64,000 nt of DNA, from assembly GCF_016464625.1 (NCBI RefSeq), contig NZ_JAEAGO010000001.1:558001-622000 (forward strand), read 5' to 3'. Of the stretch, positions 1-8,250 are shown piece after piece. The first letter of the stretch is position 1; every line of letters begins with the position of its first letter. Origin of the DNA: Penaeicola halotolerans. GTDB lineage: Bacteria > Bacteroidota > Bacteroidia > Cytophagales > Cyclobacteriaceae. The notes below the pieces were generated by a model, which saw nothing but the letters and a program-made list of their open reading frames with translations, was not told the origin of the DNA and searched no databases. The translations under genes and the position numbers were made by a program.

Positions 1-2
1 AT

Positions 3-308
3 GTTTGGATGTATGCTACACCTAAGAACATACGACATCAGCTCAACTTATATAACGAAAATGCGGTTGAAACTAAAGAATTGTTTGCAGTACTTCATGA
101 AATCATTTCTACAGTCAACACTCCCAAGATACCTTGGGATTCCATGAATAGATATTCCGCGCTAGACAAGAGAAGAAGCTATTGGGATTTCAATAGTGAT
201 GCGAAAGCCTTGATTCAACAATTGATAGATGTAAGAAAAGAATTAGTGGCAAATAGTAAGTACCATGACTTATCTAAAGATTTAGAAGAGATAAAAGTTC
301 AAGATTAG
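3..308 (+). CDS. C-terminal part of an unrecognised protein (partial at left edge)
   Basis: The reading frame is open to the left edge: Val-Trp precede the first Met at position 9, so this is probably the C-terminal end of a longer gene. The visible ~100 residues are hydrophilic and look helical, rich in Leu, Asn, Lys and Glu, with no membrane segment or motif I recognise. It ends at TAG 306-308 and is followed by a 180-base gap before an L,D-transpeptidase gene on the same strand. It could instead be a short complete protein starting at position 9. Function unknown. Confidence 0.5.
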   Translation, partial: VWMYATPKNIRHQLNLYNENAVETKELFAVLHEIISTVNTPKIPWDSMNRYSALDKRRSYWDFNSDAKALIQQLIDVRKELVANSKYHDLSKDLEEIKVQD

Positions 309-488
309 AAATTATTAAAAACTTGAAACTAAAGTAGATAATATCTTCCTTCTGAATTCGTCTTATTCACCACATCTCTACATACAAGCGGCATTTGATT
401 GGCTATGAAAATTTGTCTCCCCAAAAGGCATCAAAATCTGCTAATATTCTCCTAATTTTGTGAAAATCAATGTTTTAAAAAAGGGGAG

Positions 489-1268
489 ATGTTATTGCGG
501 TCATGTATCATAAGCTTTTTACTCTGGGCATTTTTGCCATCCTACTTGGTACATAGCAAGGTGGAAAGTACTGCGATGACCGCTGCTAAAAAGGAAGAGA
601 AGCTAGCAGCATACATGCGCATGGTTTATGACCAACTTGAAGTGCTGAATGACAAACCTGATTTTCTTGTTTTTCAAAAGGCCTTGAGTGGTTTTTTGCA
701 GTTGAGCCACGCTGATCAGATTGAAAACAAGCTGTTAACTATCATTGATTTTTCTTTGCCTTCCACACAAGAGCGTCTTTGGATCATAGACATGACTAGC
801 CAAGCGATCATTTATCAATCATACGTAGCACATGGGCAACAGAGTGGGGGACTTTATGCAGAGCATTTTTCTAATAAGCCCAATTCCCATCAAAGCAGCC
901 TTGGTTTTTATATCACAGGTGAGCCCTATCAAGGCAAGCATGGACTCTCACTGAGACTAGACGGTCTGGAAGCTGGTATCAATGACAAAGCACGCGAAAG
1001 AGCCATCGTGATCCATAGTGCAGACTATGTGAGTCAAACTTTCATAGAGCAGCATGGTAGATTAGGTAGAAGTCACGGCTGTCCAGCCATTCCAAAAGAA
1101 GCCCATGAAAAGATCATCCAACAGATCGCTGGGAAATCTTGCTTGTACATCTATCATGATTCGCCTGCTTATCACGCTCAGTCGCAAGTGCAGCTATCCA
1201 GTCAAGTGCTGAATGCTATGATCATAGAACTCATACCAACTACTGATCTCCCCAATCAACTTAATTAG
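489..1268 (+). CDS. Murein L,D-transpeptidase catalytic domain family protein
   Basis: Predicted exported enzyme of the YkuD_2-type L,D-transpeptidase family, which remodels or cross-links peptidoglycan through a catalytic Cys. Residues 1-23 form a hydrophobic signal peptide. The catalytic half (about 95-225) has VIHSADYV near residue 176 and SHGCPAIP with the nucleophile Cys198, matching the family pattern HxD...SxGC. The length of 259 aa is normal. A GGGGAG purine run lies immediately before ATG 489, closer than an ideal ribosome site, so the start is probable rather than certain. The 3' end overlaps the convergent gene at 1261 by 8 bases; that gene is a second, different L,D-transpeptidase. 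The exact substrate is not visible. Confidence 0.85.
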   Translation: MLLRSCIISFLLWAFLPSYLVHSKVESTAMTAAKKEEKLAAYMRMVYDQLEVLNDKPDFLVFQKALSGFLQLSHADQIENKLLTIIDFSLPSTQERLWIIDMTSQAIIYQSYVAHGQQSGGLYAEHFSNKPNSHQSSLGFYITGEPYQGKHGLSLRLDGLEAGINDKARERAIVIHSADYVSQTFIEQHGRLGRSHGCPAIPKEAHEKIIQQIAGKSCLYIYHDSPAYHAQSQVQLSSQVLNAMIIELIPTTDLPNQLN

Positions 1269-2931
1269 CCGCTAGATTCGGCCTTTCATAAGCCTGCTTC
1301 AAGGCAGCTACCAAGATAGCATCTCGGTCATAGATATCTGGCCTAAAATATACGGTGCCTTCATCATCTGCCCAAGAAGTCAGATAGATCAAGTGTACAG
1401 GGATAGCCTGAGTAAATCGAATAGTCTTTGGATTGGGTTGTTTCAACAAGCGATCTATGTCCTCAGCAGCTACACTAGGATGTGTCTCTACGAGTATCTT
1501 GGCAAACTCGATGGGTCGATTGATGCGAATACAGCCAGAACTAAATGTGCGCTCAGTTTGGTTGAAAAGATCCCTCGTAGGTGTGTCATGGATATACACA
1601 TTGTGGCTGTTGGGAAACATAAACTTCACTTGTCCCAAAGCATTGTCTTTTCCTGGCATCTGACGGATCATGTAAGGAAAGTTTCCAGAAGAGGCTTTTT
1701 GCCAATCGATCTTAGAGGGATCCACTTCCTTACCCTCTCTGGTGATCACTTTCATGTTCTTTTGCGCGAGGTAGCGGATGTTTTTACGCACAGCGGGGAT
1801 GATGTCATTGTTGAGAATGGTGGGAGGTACTGTCCAGTCAGGATTGAGCACCATAAAGGTCATCATCGAACTAAATACAGGCGTTCTACGGTAGGTTCTC
1901 CCTACGATCGCTTCCGTCTCAAAGACTACCTTCCGATTTTCAATCAGTTGCATATTGAAGTCTGCGATGTTGACCATGATATGCTTGGCTCCCAAAGAGT
2001 CATCGATCCATCGCCAGCGCTCCAAGTTAGCTGCGATCGTCTCTATGCGTTGATCAACGGTGATGTTGAGAGCTTCTACAGTTTTAGGCCCTAGCGTACC
2101 ATCAGGCGTGAGTCCATTTCTTCTTTGAAAGATGAGCAACTGCTGGTGCAGACTTTCATCAAAAAGCGTAGAATCAGAAGTGTCTATCGAGATAAAACCT
2201 TGTGTCTTGGCCAAGCGATTTCTCAGTAGAATGACATCTGGATGACTCATACCTTTGACCAATTTAGGCTCTGTTGGATTAAAAGCTGCCCAGCCACCAT
2301 CAGCTTGAATGCTTCGGTATTTGAGTAAGGCTTTTTGCAGATTGGTATATTGAAAATGATGCGGAACCAATGACTCCAGCGTTTCGGCTATTTTCTCGGC
2401 TTGTAAAACTGAATCTACGAAGGTCGGCCAATTGATCTCGAGATCTCTTTTGGCAGCATTCCACTGAGGATCTATTTTGGTAGCATTTGTCTTTCCAGCG
2501 GCCAGGTGTGAGGCTAGTAGGAGAAAGCTGTCCGTCAAGAGCAGCTCTAGTTCTGCGACATCCTCTGCAGAAGTAGGGTTGCTATTGGCGATCTTCTCGA
2601 TCAGATAGTTGATACTCGTGAGGTGATAATCCTCAGGATTGAGGCCATTTTGTGTAGCATTTTCGATAGCGCTGAGTAGTTCTCTGACATTGTTTTCAGC
2701 ATCCCATTTTTGAGAGAGTAGACCATTACCTTTTTGATACAGCTGATCGATCAAGTCAAGCTGCAAGATCGGTTCACCCACTGTCAGGGTAGAATCAGTA
2801 GCGATGGAAGCTATCTTTAGGCTTAGTTGATCAGATACTGCTTGTTTATCAGGTTTATTGGTACATCGAGAAAAACCAAGGGTAAGTATTATCAGGATAA
2901 AAAGTAGTATTGAAGGCTTGATACGTTTCAT
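1261..2931 (-). CDS. L,D-transpeptidase of the YcbB/LdtD type with peptidoglycan-binding domain
   Basis: Predicted envelope enzyme forming 3-3 cross-links in peptidoglycan. Domains in order: a hydrophobic N-terminal export segment ending near Cys23 (a poor lipobox because Arg precedes the Cys), a helical scaffold region (about 50-215), a peptidoglycan-binding repeat (about 222-290, with FQRRNGLTPDGTLGPKT), and a YkuD catalytic domain (about 315-475) carrying VYIHDTP with His448 and SSGCIRINRP with Cys467. The length of 556 aa fits YcbB-like enzymes. It is convergent with, and overlaps by 8 bases, the smaller L,D-transpeptidase on the plus strand. The family assignment is strong; lipoprotein anchoring is uncertain. 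Confidence 0.9.
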   Translation of the reverse strand: MKRIKPSILLFILIILTLGFSRCTNKPDKQAVSDQLSLKIASIATDSTLTVGEPILQLDLIDQLYQKGNGLLSQKWDAENNVRELLSAIENATQNGLNPEDYHLTSINYLIEKIANSNPTSAEDVAELELLLTDSFLLLASHLAAGKTNATKIDPQWNAAKRDLEINWPTFVDSVLQAEKIAETLESLVPHHFQYTNLQKALLKYRSIQADGGWAAFNPTEPKLVKGMSHPDVILLRNRLAKTQGFISIDTSDSTLFDESLHQQLLIFQRRNGLTPDGTLGPKTVEALNITVDQRIETIAANLERWRWIDDSLGAKHIMVNIADFNMQLIENRKVVFETEAIVGRTYRRTPVFSSMMTFMVLNPDWTVPPTILNNDIIPAVRKNIRYLAQKNMKVITREGKEVDPSKIDWQKASSGNFPYMIRQMPGKDNALGQVKFMFPNSHNVYIHDTPTRDLFNQTERTFSSGCIRINRPIEFAKILVETHPSVAAEDIDRLLKQPNPKTIRFTQAIPVHLIYLTSWADDEGTVYFRPDIYDRDAILVAALKQAYERPNLAAN

Positions 2932-3197
2932 CTTTAGACGAATTAGTTTCTAACTCAATATAAGCTAAAAATGACCCATATCCAAGGTATCTAAGGCGTA
3001 AGACTTATATCTGCTGTAAGGATTACCGTAACTCATAGCTTCACCAAATCTCAAAATCTTGCCAAGCTGTTGAAATCTTGAATAGATTTCGATTATATTC
3101 ATCAGTAGAGATAAAAGGCCCAAAATCAGATAGATATCACCAGATAGGGTAGTCTCAATAATATCAAAACGCGACTCAAAATTTTAGACATTGTATA

Positions 3198-3746
3198 ATG
3201 ACTACAAAAGAAGTTTTAGACGACTTAGGGCAATTCTCAGACTTTGATAGTGCATTATTTGAAAAATATGCACTAAGGAGAAAGCTGGATAAAAATGAAG
3301 TGCTCTTGCATGAAGGCGAGATATGCAAAAGCTTTTTCTTTATTCTGTCGGGGGCATTTTTTCAATTTCAGACTGTTGATACAGACGAGGTGATTATTGA
3401 TTTGCATTTACAAAATGAGTGGATGTTCAATCAAGAGAGCCTCACCGAACAAGTGCCTTCAAATACTACGATCAAGGCTTTCACCAAATCAGAAATAATT
3501 GAGTTGAGTCTTCACAGTTTTCATCACCTTAGTTCACAAGCACCAGCATTTTTACAATTTGGTAGCATTTTAAACCAAACTAAACACAGGACTTCACTTT
3601 TTGATAATTCACTAAGTCCTGCTGACAAATACCATTATATCAATTTGATAAAACCAGAGTTAACGAAAGTGTTTCCACTTAAAATGATCTCATCTTACCT
3701 AAAAGTAGCCCCTGAAACATTGAGTAGGGTGAGGGCGAGGCGTTGA
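3198..3746 (+). CDS. Crp/Fnr family transcriptional regulator
   Basis: A 182-residue protein with an N-terminal cyclic-nucleotide-binding-like beta-roll (about 15-120, containing LLHEGEICKSFFFILSGAF) and a short C-terminal helix-turn-helix (about 150-182, ISSYLKVAPETLSRVRARR). This is the layout of the many small Crp/Fnr regulators of Bacteroidota, most of which have no known ligand. The gene stands alone between an L,D-transpeptidase on the other strand and a VOC-fold gene 66 bases downstream, which it might control. The targets cannot be read from the sequence. Confidence 0.85.
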   Translation: MTTKEVLDDLGQFSDFDSALFEKYALRRKLDKNEVLLHEGEICKSFFFILSGAFFQFQTVDTDEVIIDLHLQNEWMFNQESLTEQVPSNTTIKAFTKSEIIELSLHSFHHLSSQAPAFLQFGSILNQTKHRTSLFDNSLSPADKYHYINLIKPELTKVFPLKMISSYLKVAPETLSRVRARR

Positions 3747-3812
3747 ATTTATTGATTTCAATCAAGTGTCATTTTAAGAACTTATCACAACCTTTGAGAA
3801 AAAGATATCATT

Positions 3813-4172
3813 ATGCTAACAGCGATCATCCCAAAAATACCCATGCGTAACAGGGCTTTGACCTACACGTACTATGTGGAAAAATTAGGTTTCAAATACA
3901 TCGGTAGTGATGACTTTGACCAATATTTAATTGTCGAAAAAGATGGCTTACAAATTCACTTTTTTGAGTTTAAGACACTCGATCCAAAGGAGAATTATGG
4001 TCAAATCTACATACGTACTAAGGATGTGGATAAACTGTATCAGGATTTTCTTCAAAATAAAGTAGAGATTCACCCAAACGGACATTTGGCCAATAAGCCT
4101 TGGGGTCAAAGGGAGTTTGCTTTACTAGATCCAGATAATAACCTACTCACTTTCGGACAGGATAAAAGCTAA
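3813..4172 (+). CDS. VOC superfamily (glyoxalase/bleomycin resistance-like) protein
   Basis: A 119-residue protein with the beta-alpha-beta-beta-beta pattern of the vicinal oxygen chelate superfamily: AIIPKIPMRNRALTYTYYVEKLGFKYIG at the start, IHFFEF in the middle, and WGQREFALLDPDNNLLTF at the end. Bleomycin-resistance-type members bind or modify small molecules as dimers. It lies 66 bases after a Crp/Fnr gene on the same strand, so the two may be co-transcribed. The substrate is unknown. Confidence 0.8.
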   Translation: MLTAIIPKIPMRNRALTYTYYVEKLGFKYIGSDDFDQYLIVEKDGLQIHFFEFKTLDPKENYGQIYIRTKDVDKLYQDFLQNKVEIHPNGHLANKPWGQREFALLDPDNNLLTFGQDKS

Positions 4173-4352
4173 AGGGTTGTATCAAACCTCACAAAAACAG
4201 GAGGCAATTGATTGTTTAATTTTCGTAAAAAGTATATCTATCCCAAATTATATTTCAAACTAGGCGTTCTCTAAATGTAGAAGATAATCTAAAAATTTAG
4301 ATTGCTATATTTAAATACTTAAAGATTTTAAAAAGCTAAAACTCGAGGCTAG

Positions 4353-5360
4353 ATGAGGATTATTCAAGGTATTTCAGTTTTAATATACCTCTTGGCATTT
4401 TTTAGTAAAGGTTATTCTCAGAATATATTTCCTTACGAAAGTGAAATAGAAAATAAGGATGACTTCATATATGAGGATATTGATTTTTTTAACATGGAAG
4501 CTGATATCCAACTTTCTGGTACTTTGATTAAACCCAAGCAAGCTTTTGAGAAAATAGCGGTAATTGTTCCAGGAAGTGGAAAAGACACGCGATATGCCCA
4601 TTTTGTACTAACAGAAGAACTTCTGAAAGCGGGTATTGCTGTATATCGATTTGATGAGAGAGGTGTAGGGAGATCTGAAGGTGAATATTCTGAACTTGTT
4701 GAGACTTTATCATGGGATATAAGTGCTGCTACTGATAAGATAAAACAGTTATATACAGATAAAAAGATTGGTTTTATAGGGCATAGTCTTGGTGGAGTCG
4801 CCTCTTTATTGTCATTTAAAAATCATACTAGTCCAGAATTTCTAATACTGATAGAGACTCCTGTGATCAAAAATGGTGATTTTGTTATCCATCAAATTAG
4901 AATGGATTATGAGAATAGTATACCAGAGGTAATGAGACAGGGAAAATCTAAAACAGAAGTGTTAACCTTCTTGGAAGGTTATAAGCAAGTTTTGACTGAG
5001 AGCGATAAAACTTCCTTCAAAAAGGATTTAAAGAATTACATCAAAGCGAGTGGATTTCAAAAGAAGTTTATTCGGCTAGCTAAGGATGATTTATTCGTGG
5101 AAATGTCAAAGATTGATTTAGAAGCTACTCTAAAAGAAGCTAATATCCCTATCTTATATCTCACAGGAACGAAGGATAATATCATTGACAATGAAAAGGA
5201 GGTTAATTTGATTTATTCATTTGAAAATGAGAATATTGAAGTTCATATTTATGAAGGATTGAATCATTATTTAACAGATAGAAATGGAAAGGTAGGCTCA
5301 TCTCTTTACCAAATGGATGAAGAACCGCTTTCCTTGATTATAGACTGGTTAAGTGAATGA
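4353..5360 (+). CDS. Alpha/beta hydrolase, exported
   Basis: Serine hydrolase of the alpha/beta fold, 335 aa, with a signal peptide (about 1-22, ending GYSQ). The nucleophile elbow is GHSLGG with Ser145. The oxyanion segment is VPGSGKDTR near 75. The acid is probably Asp in the GTKDNIID segment near 270, and the base His is in GLNHYLTD near the C-terminus. DERGVGRSEG near 101-110 is typical of Bacteroidota periplasmic esterase-like proteins. The gene is isolated, and the palindrome and T-run just downstream could act as its terminator. The substrate is not predictable. Confidence 0.85.
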   Translation: MRIIQGISVLIYLLAFFSKGYSQNIFPYESEIENKDDFIYEDIDFFNMEADIQLSGTLIKPKQAFEKIAVIVPGSGKDTRYAHFVLTEELLKAGIAVYRFDERGVGRSEGEYSELVETLSWDISAATDKIKQLYTDKKIGFIGHSLGGVASLLSFKNHTSPEFLILIETPVIKNGDFVIHQIRMDYENSIPEVMRQGKSKTEVLTFLEGYKQVLTESDKTSFKKDLKNYIKASGFQKKFIRLAKDDLFVEMSKIDLEATLKEANIPILYLTGTKDNIIDNEKEVNLIYSFENENIEVHIYEGLNHYLTDRNGKVGSSLYQMDEEPLSLIIDWLSE

Positions 5361-5405
5361 AAGTATTTCCTTTCTATTTGATTTTGTTCCAAATGTGTAT
5401 TTGTA

Positions 5406-5434
5406 GAGACGTCCATTTATGGCGTCTCCTTTTT
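5406..5434 (+). terminator. Palindromic repeat copy 1, possible terminator
   Basis: GAGACG at 5406-5411 pairs with CGTCTC at 5423-5428, with further pairing CCAT/ATGG inside. A TTTTT run follows at 5430-5434. It lies 46 bases after the hydrolase stop codon and could end that transcript. The same palindrome recurs at 5569-5591 without a T-run, so it is also a dispersed repeat. Confidence 0.45.
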
Positions 5435-5568
5435 AATCATCGAAATGGTTGAAACCATTTTAAGGAGGTGGTACGAGCATCATAACCCACGGTTTACATC
5501 CCGCACATGCGGGACTATAAATATGTCACGCCTGCCTTAAGAGCTGTATCATCTGCACCATCATCGTA

Positions 5569-5591
5569 GAGACGTCCATTTATGGCGTCTC
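5569..5591. repeat. Palindromic repeat copy 2
   Basis: Same palindrome as at 5406-5428: GAGACG at 5569-5574 and CGTCTC at 5586-5591 around CCATTTATGG. The preceding CGTAG is shared in part with copy 1 (GTAG), so the repeated unit is slightly longer than the palindrome. Confidence 0.65.
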
Positions 5592-5638
5592 TATTGCTGA
5601 CATCACCCTATCATTACCATCCCTTTGGGAGGCAGGTT

Positions 5639-5675
5639 CGACCCACTTCCTCCGTGTTGGAGGTAGGCGGGGTCG
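5639..5675. repeat. Hairpin repeat (CTTCCTCC/GGAGG type), copy 1
   Basis: CGACCC at 5639-5644 pairs with GGGTCG at 5670-5675, and CTTCCTCC at 5646-5653 pairs with GGAGGTAG at 5659-5666. A diverged second copy is at about 6066-6098. Confidence 0.55.
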
Positions 5676-5998
5676 TTAACTATCCACTACCGATTAGCTA
5701 TAAACATCTCCCTTCAGGAGACAGGTGAGACCCATTCTGGGTCTGGAATGCCCGTTTCTTGATCCCATGCCCGTTTTGTCATCCTGACGATAGAAAGGAT
5801 CTCGTAGCAGAAAGCCTGCTGACCTACCTCTTCCAGCTGGTCACAATATGCATCGGATGAAACAATAAAGGCCTGAATGGCCGTGACAGACTAGCATAGG
5901 GTGAAGCCCTATGTTGGTCAGTTCCGTTACAAACACTAGCCCTGTAAGGGTGTAACTGGGAGAGAGTATACCAAATATGACAGGTCTTTTTGTTGCGC

Positions 5999-6020
5999 GC
6001 CTGCCTGCGGCAGACAGGCC
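5999..6020. repeat. GC-rich palindrome
   Basis: GCCTGCCTGC at 5999-6008 faces GCAGACAGGC at 6010-6019, giving a near-perfect hairpin. It is similar in style to the nearby CCTCC/GGAGG repeat and to short interspersed palindromes of Bacteroidota. Confidence 0.5.
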
Positions 6021-6283
6021 TTCAGAACTTTATCATTCGTGCATTCGTGGCGGTAATAATTAATTCGACCTACTTCCTCCCTGTTGGAGGCAGGCGGGAT
6101 CTTAGGTGGCTCTTTGAGCTAGTATATTGTAGCCAATCAAAGTCAAATCTCAGTGAAATTACCTCCCGAAAAAGTACAAGGACATTTTTGAAGCTCTACA
6201 GCACTTAAAAATTTCACTATTGATAGAATCTGCGGTATTTACTTGATGTTTATCCGACTTTACCTAGGGTTTCCCCAGGGTTA

Positions 6284-6316
6284 TCCTCGACTCTTCCTCG
6301 ACTCTTCCTCGAGTAT
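6284..6316. repeat. Tandem repeat, 11-base unit, three copies
   Basis: TCCTCGACTCT occurs at 6284-6294 and 6295-6305, and a diverged third copy TCCTCGAGTAT at 6306-6316. Related TCCGACTTT and CTTCGAC sequences flank the array. It ends about 120 bases before the stop codon of the deoxynucleoside kinase gene on the minus strand. Confidence 0.65.
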
Positions 6317-6434
6317 ACTTCGACATTATTTTTTCAGAGACCCTTTGCGCTACCCCTAAAATGGCACTTTTTGGAAATTCTTAGAATACCATGAATTCTT
6401 CAAAATAGATAAAAACAAAGGATTTTGAGCCGAT

Positions 6435-7061
6435 TTACCTCTGCTTACTAAAAAGCCCATTAATCTCCAGATCTACCTTAGATACAATCTCTGAGAAATC
6501 TTCCACATGAGTCACAAAGTCTAGGTGATTCACATCAATGATCAGTAGCTTGCCTTTGTCATAATTAGCGATCCACTCCTCATAGTGTTCGTTCAGGTTT
6601 TTGAGATAGTCTAAGCGGATCAGGTTCTCATAGCTACGACCACGCTTTTGGATCTGTGAGACGAGTTTAGGGATGTCCGCACGTAGATAGATCAAAAGGT
6701 CTGGTGCTTTGACAAACTTCGTCATGCTATTGAATAGCTCAAGGTAGTTGGCATAATCTCTCTCTGAAATCAAGCCCGACTTCTTCAAGTTTGCCGCAAA
6801 GATGTGCGCATCCTCATAGATCGTACGGTCTTGAATCACACTCTTTTCGCTTTCACGAATGCGGATGATCTGATTAAATCGACTATTGAGAAAGTACACT
6901 TGCAGGTGAAAGGACCAGCGTAGCATATCCTCATAGAAGTCAGCCAAGTAGGGATTATTATCCACCGCCTCAAATTGTGCTTCCCAGCCATAGTGTTTGG
7001 CAAGCTTGTCTGTGAGGGTAGTTTTTCCTGAGCCGATATTTCCTGAGATAGCGATATGCAT
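6435..7061 (-). CDS. Deoxynucleoside kinase family protein
   Basis: Predicted cytosolic kinase that phosphorylates deoxynucleosides for nucleotide salvage (deoxyadenosine/deoxycytidine kinase type). With the start at 7061 the protein begins MHIAISGNIGSGKTT, placing the P-loop at residues 6-14 as in the family. IQDRTIYEDAHIFA in the middle is the conserved DR segment, and KRGRSYE is the lid Arg region. The frame is open 31 codons further upstream, but that extension would run back to 7154 through the terminator of the neighbouring gene, so I reject it. The length of 208 aa is normal. Confidence 0.88.
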   Translation of the reverse strand: MHIAISGNIGSGKTTLTDKLAKHYGWEAQFEAVDNNPYLADFYEDMLRWSFHLQVYFLNSRFNQIIRIRESEKSVIQDRTIYEDAHIFAANLKKSGLISERDYANYLELFNSMTKFVKAPDLLIYLRADIPKLVSQIQKRGRSYENLIRLDYLKNLNEHYEEWIANYDKGKLLIIDVNHLDFVTHVEDFSEIVSKVDLEINGLFSKQR

Positions 7062-7136
7062 GGTATTTGTTTGAATAGGGGAATGCGAAAATAAATAAAA
7101 AGCCTGATTGGCTAAAGGGATTTGAGAGACAAATAA

Positions 7137-7176
7137 AAATCTCTCAGATACCACATTGTCTCTGAGAGATTTAATT
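7137..7176 (-). terminator. Rho-independent terminator of the 3-hydroxybutyryl-CoA dehydrogenase gene
   Basis: A perfect 12-base stem pairs 7137-7148 (AAATCTCTCAGA) with 7161-7172 (TCTGAGAGATTT) around a 12-base loop. On the minus strand a TTTTTATTT tail follows. It lies 22 bases past the stop codon at 7194 and separates that gene from the kinase gene. Confidence 0.8.
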
Positions 7177-7193
7177 TTTTGAGGCTTAAATGC

Positions 7194-8084
7194 TTACTTT
7201 TTCAAGAAGCGAGGAGCTACCACAAGGTCTTTAGATCCTGGAGTATATTGATAGAACCCTTCTCCTGTTTTTACACCTTTATAGCCAGCTTCCACCATGT
7301 TGACTAGGAGAGGGCATGGGGCATATTTAGGATTGCCAAAGCCATCGTGTAGGACATTCAAGATAGACAAGCATACATCTAGTCCGATAAAGTCAGCCAA
7401 CTGCAATGGTCCCATAGGATGCGCCATACCGAGCTTCATGACAGTATCGATCTCTTCTACACCCGCTACACCTTCAAATAATGTGATGATCGCTTCATTG
7501 ATCATCGGCATGAGGATCCTGTTGGCTACGAATCCAGGATAGTCATTGACCTCTACAGGGATCTTGCCAAGTGTTTTAGAGAGTGCCATGATCTGCTCCG
7601 TCACTGCATCTGAAGTGGCATAGCCTCTGATGACTTCTACCAGTTTCATTACTGGGACTGGATTCATGAAGTGCATGCCGATCACTTGCGCAGGTCTTTT
7701 GGTCACTGCAGCGATCTTGGTGATAGAGATAGAGGAAGTATTAGAGGCTAAGATCGTACTAGGCTGGCAAAGGTTGTCCAGTTGCTTAAAAAGGTCTAGT
7801 TTGATCGTGAGGTTTTCAGTAGCGGCTTCAATGACAAGGTCTGCTTTTTTGACATTGCTCAGCTCTGTATAAGTAGTCAGATTGCTCAAAGCCTTCTTTT
7901 TATCAGCTTCGGTGAGTGTGCCTTTGCTGACTTGGCGATCCATGTTTTTCTCGATAGTCGCCATGGCTCTATTGAGCGCATCTTGATTGATGTCGATAAG
8001 GGATACTTCAAAGCCGTTTTGCGCAAATACGTGGGCGATGCCATTGCCCATGGTTCCAGAGCCGATTACTGCTATATTCTTCAT
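7194..8084 (-). CDS. 3-hydroxybutyryl-CoA dehydrogenase
   Basis: NAD(P)-dependent 3-hydroxyacyl-CoA dehydrogenase, probably interconverting acetoacetyl-CoA and 3-hydroxybutyryl-CoA in fatty-acid or butanoate metabolism. The N-terminal Rossmann motif is VIGSGTMGNGIAHVFAQNG (residues 5-23). The family signature HFMNPVPVMKLVEVI is in the middle, and the C-terminal domain has NRILMPMINEA and GVKTGEGFYQY. I start at 8084, where the protein begins MKNIAVIGSG; the frame is open 25 codons further upstream but those residues are not family-like. The length of 296 aa is typical of the single-domain enzyme. A strong terminator follows it. Confidence 0.92.
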   Translation of the reverse strand: MKNIAVIGSGTMGNGIAHVFAQNGFEVSLIDINQDALNRAMATIEKNMDRQVSKGTLTEADKKKALSNLTTYTELSNVKKADLVIEAATENLTIKLDLFKQLDNLCQPSTILASNTSSISITKIAAVTKRPAQVIGMHFMNPVPVMKLVEVIRGYATSDAVTEQIMALSKTLGKIPVEVNDYPGFVANRILMPMINEAIITLFEGVAGVEEIDTVMKLGMAHPMGPLQLADFIGLDVCLSILNVLHDGFGNPKYAPCPLLVNMVEAGYKGVKTGEGFYQYTPGSKDLVVAPRFLKK

Positions 8085-8200
8085 ATTTGGGTTATTAGTA
8101 TATGGATGTATGTTAGTATTATGGTATTCAAAACTAAATCTGTCCTGACGTAATTCCAATCTTTCAACTACTTAAATTCCGAATGGTTGGTAGATCTCAC

Positions 8201-8230
8201 GATTTTCCATGTCAAAAAGCCTTACCTTTG
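8201..8230 (+). promoter_or_regulatory. Candidate Bacteroidota promoter for the CvfB-like gene
   Basis: TACCTTTG at 8223-8230 matches the TAnnTTTG -7 element of Bacteroidota promoters, and a T-rich stretch near 8201-8206 sits at the expected -33 distance. A start site near 8236 would leave a leader of about 15 bases before ATG 8251. Confidence 0.4.
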
Positions 8231-8250
8231 AGCCAAATTAAAAGAAACGC

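Larger units (their letters stand above)
5361..6434. other. Gene-free interval rich in palindromic and tandem repeats
   Basis: About 1.07 kb with no convincing gene. It holds two copies of a GAGACG...CGTCTC palindrome, two copies of a hairpin built on CTTCCTCC / GGAGG, a GC-rich palindrome at 5999-6020, and three tandem copies of an 11-base unit at 6284-6316. A 72-codon frame at 5990-6208 runs through these repeats and looks spurious. Such dispersed palindromes are common between genes in Bacteroidota genomes. Their role here is unknown. Confidence 0.7.

Noticed and set aside
1393-2094. 233-codon plus-strand frame inside the YcbB-type L,D-transpeptidase gene
   Set aside because: It is antisense to a well-supported enzyme with clear catalytic motifs and has no recognisable protein features of its own.
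5634-5646. GGTTCGACCC resembling a tRNA T-arm
   Set aside because: There is no matching D-arm, anticodon arm or acceptor stem; it is part of the CTTCCTCC/GGAGG hairpin repeat.
5990-6208. 72-codon plus-strand frame in the repeat-rich gap
   Set aside because: It crosses a palindrome and a hairpin repeat and has no protein-like pattern.
7062-7154. Upstream extension of the deoxynucleoside kinase by 31 codons
   Set aside because: It runs back into the terminator hairpin of the neighbouring gene and displaces the P-loop from its usual position near residue 6.
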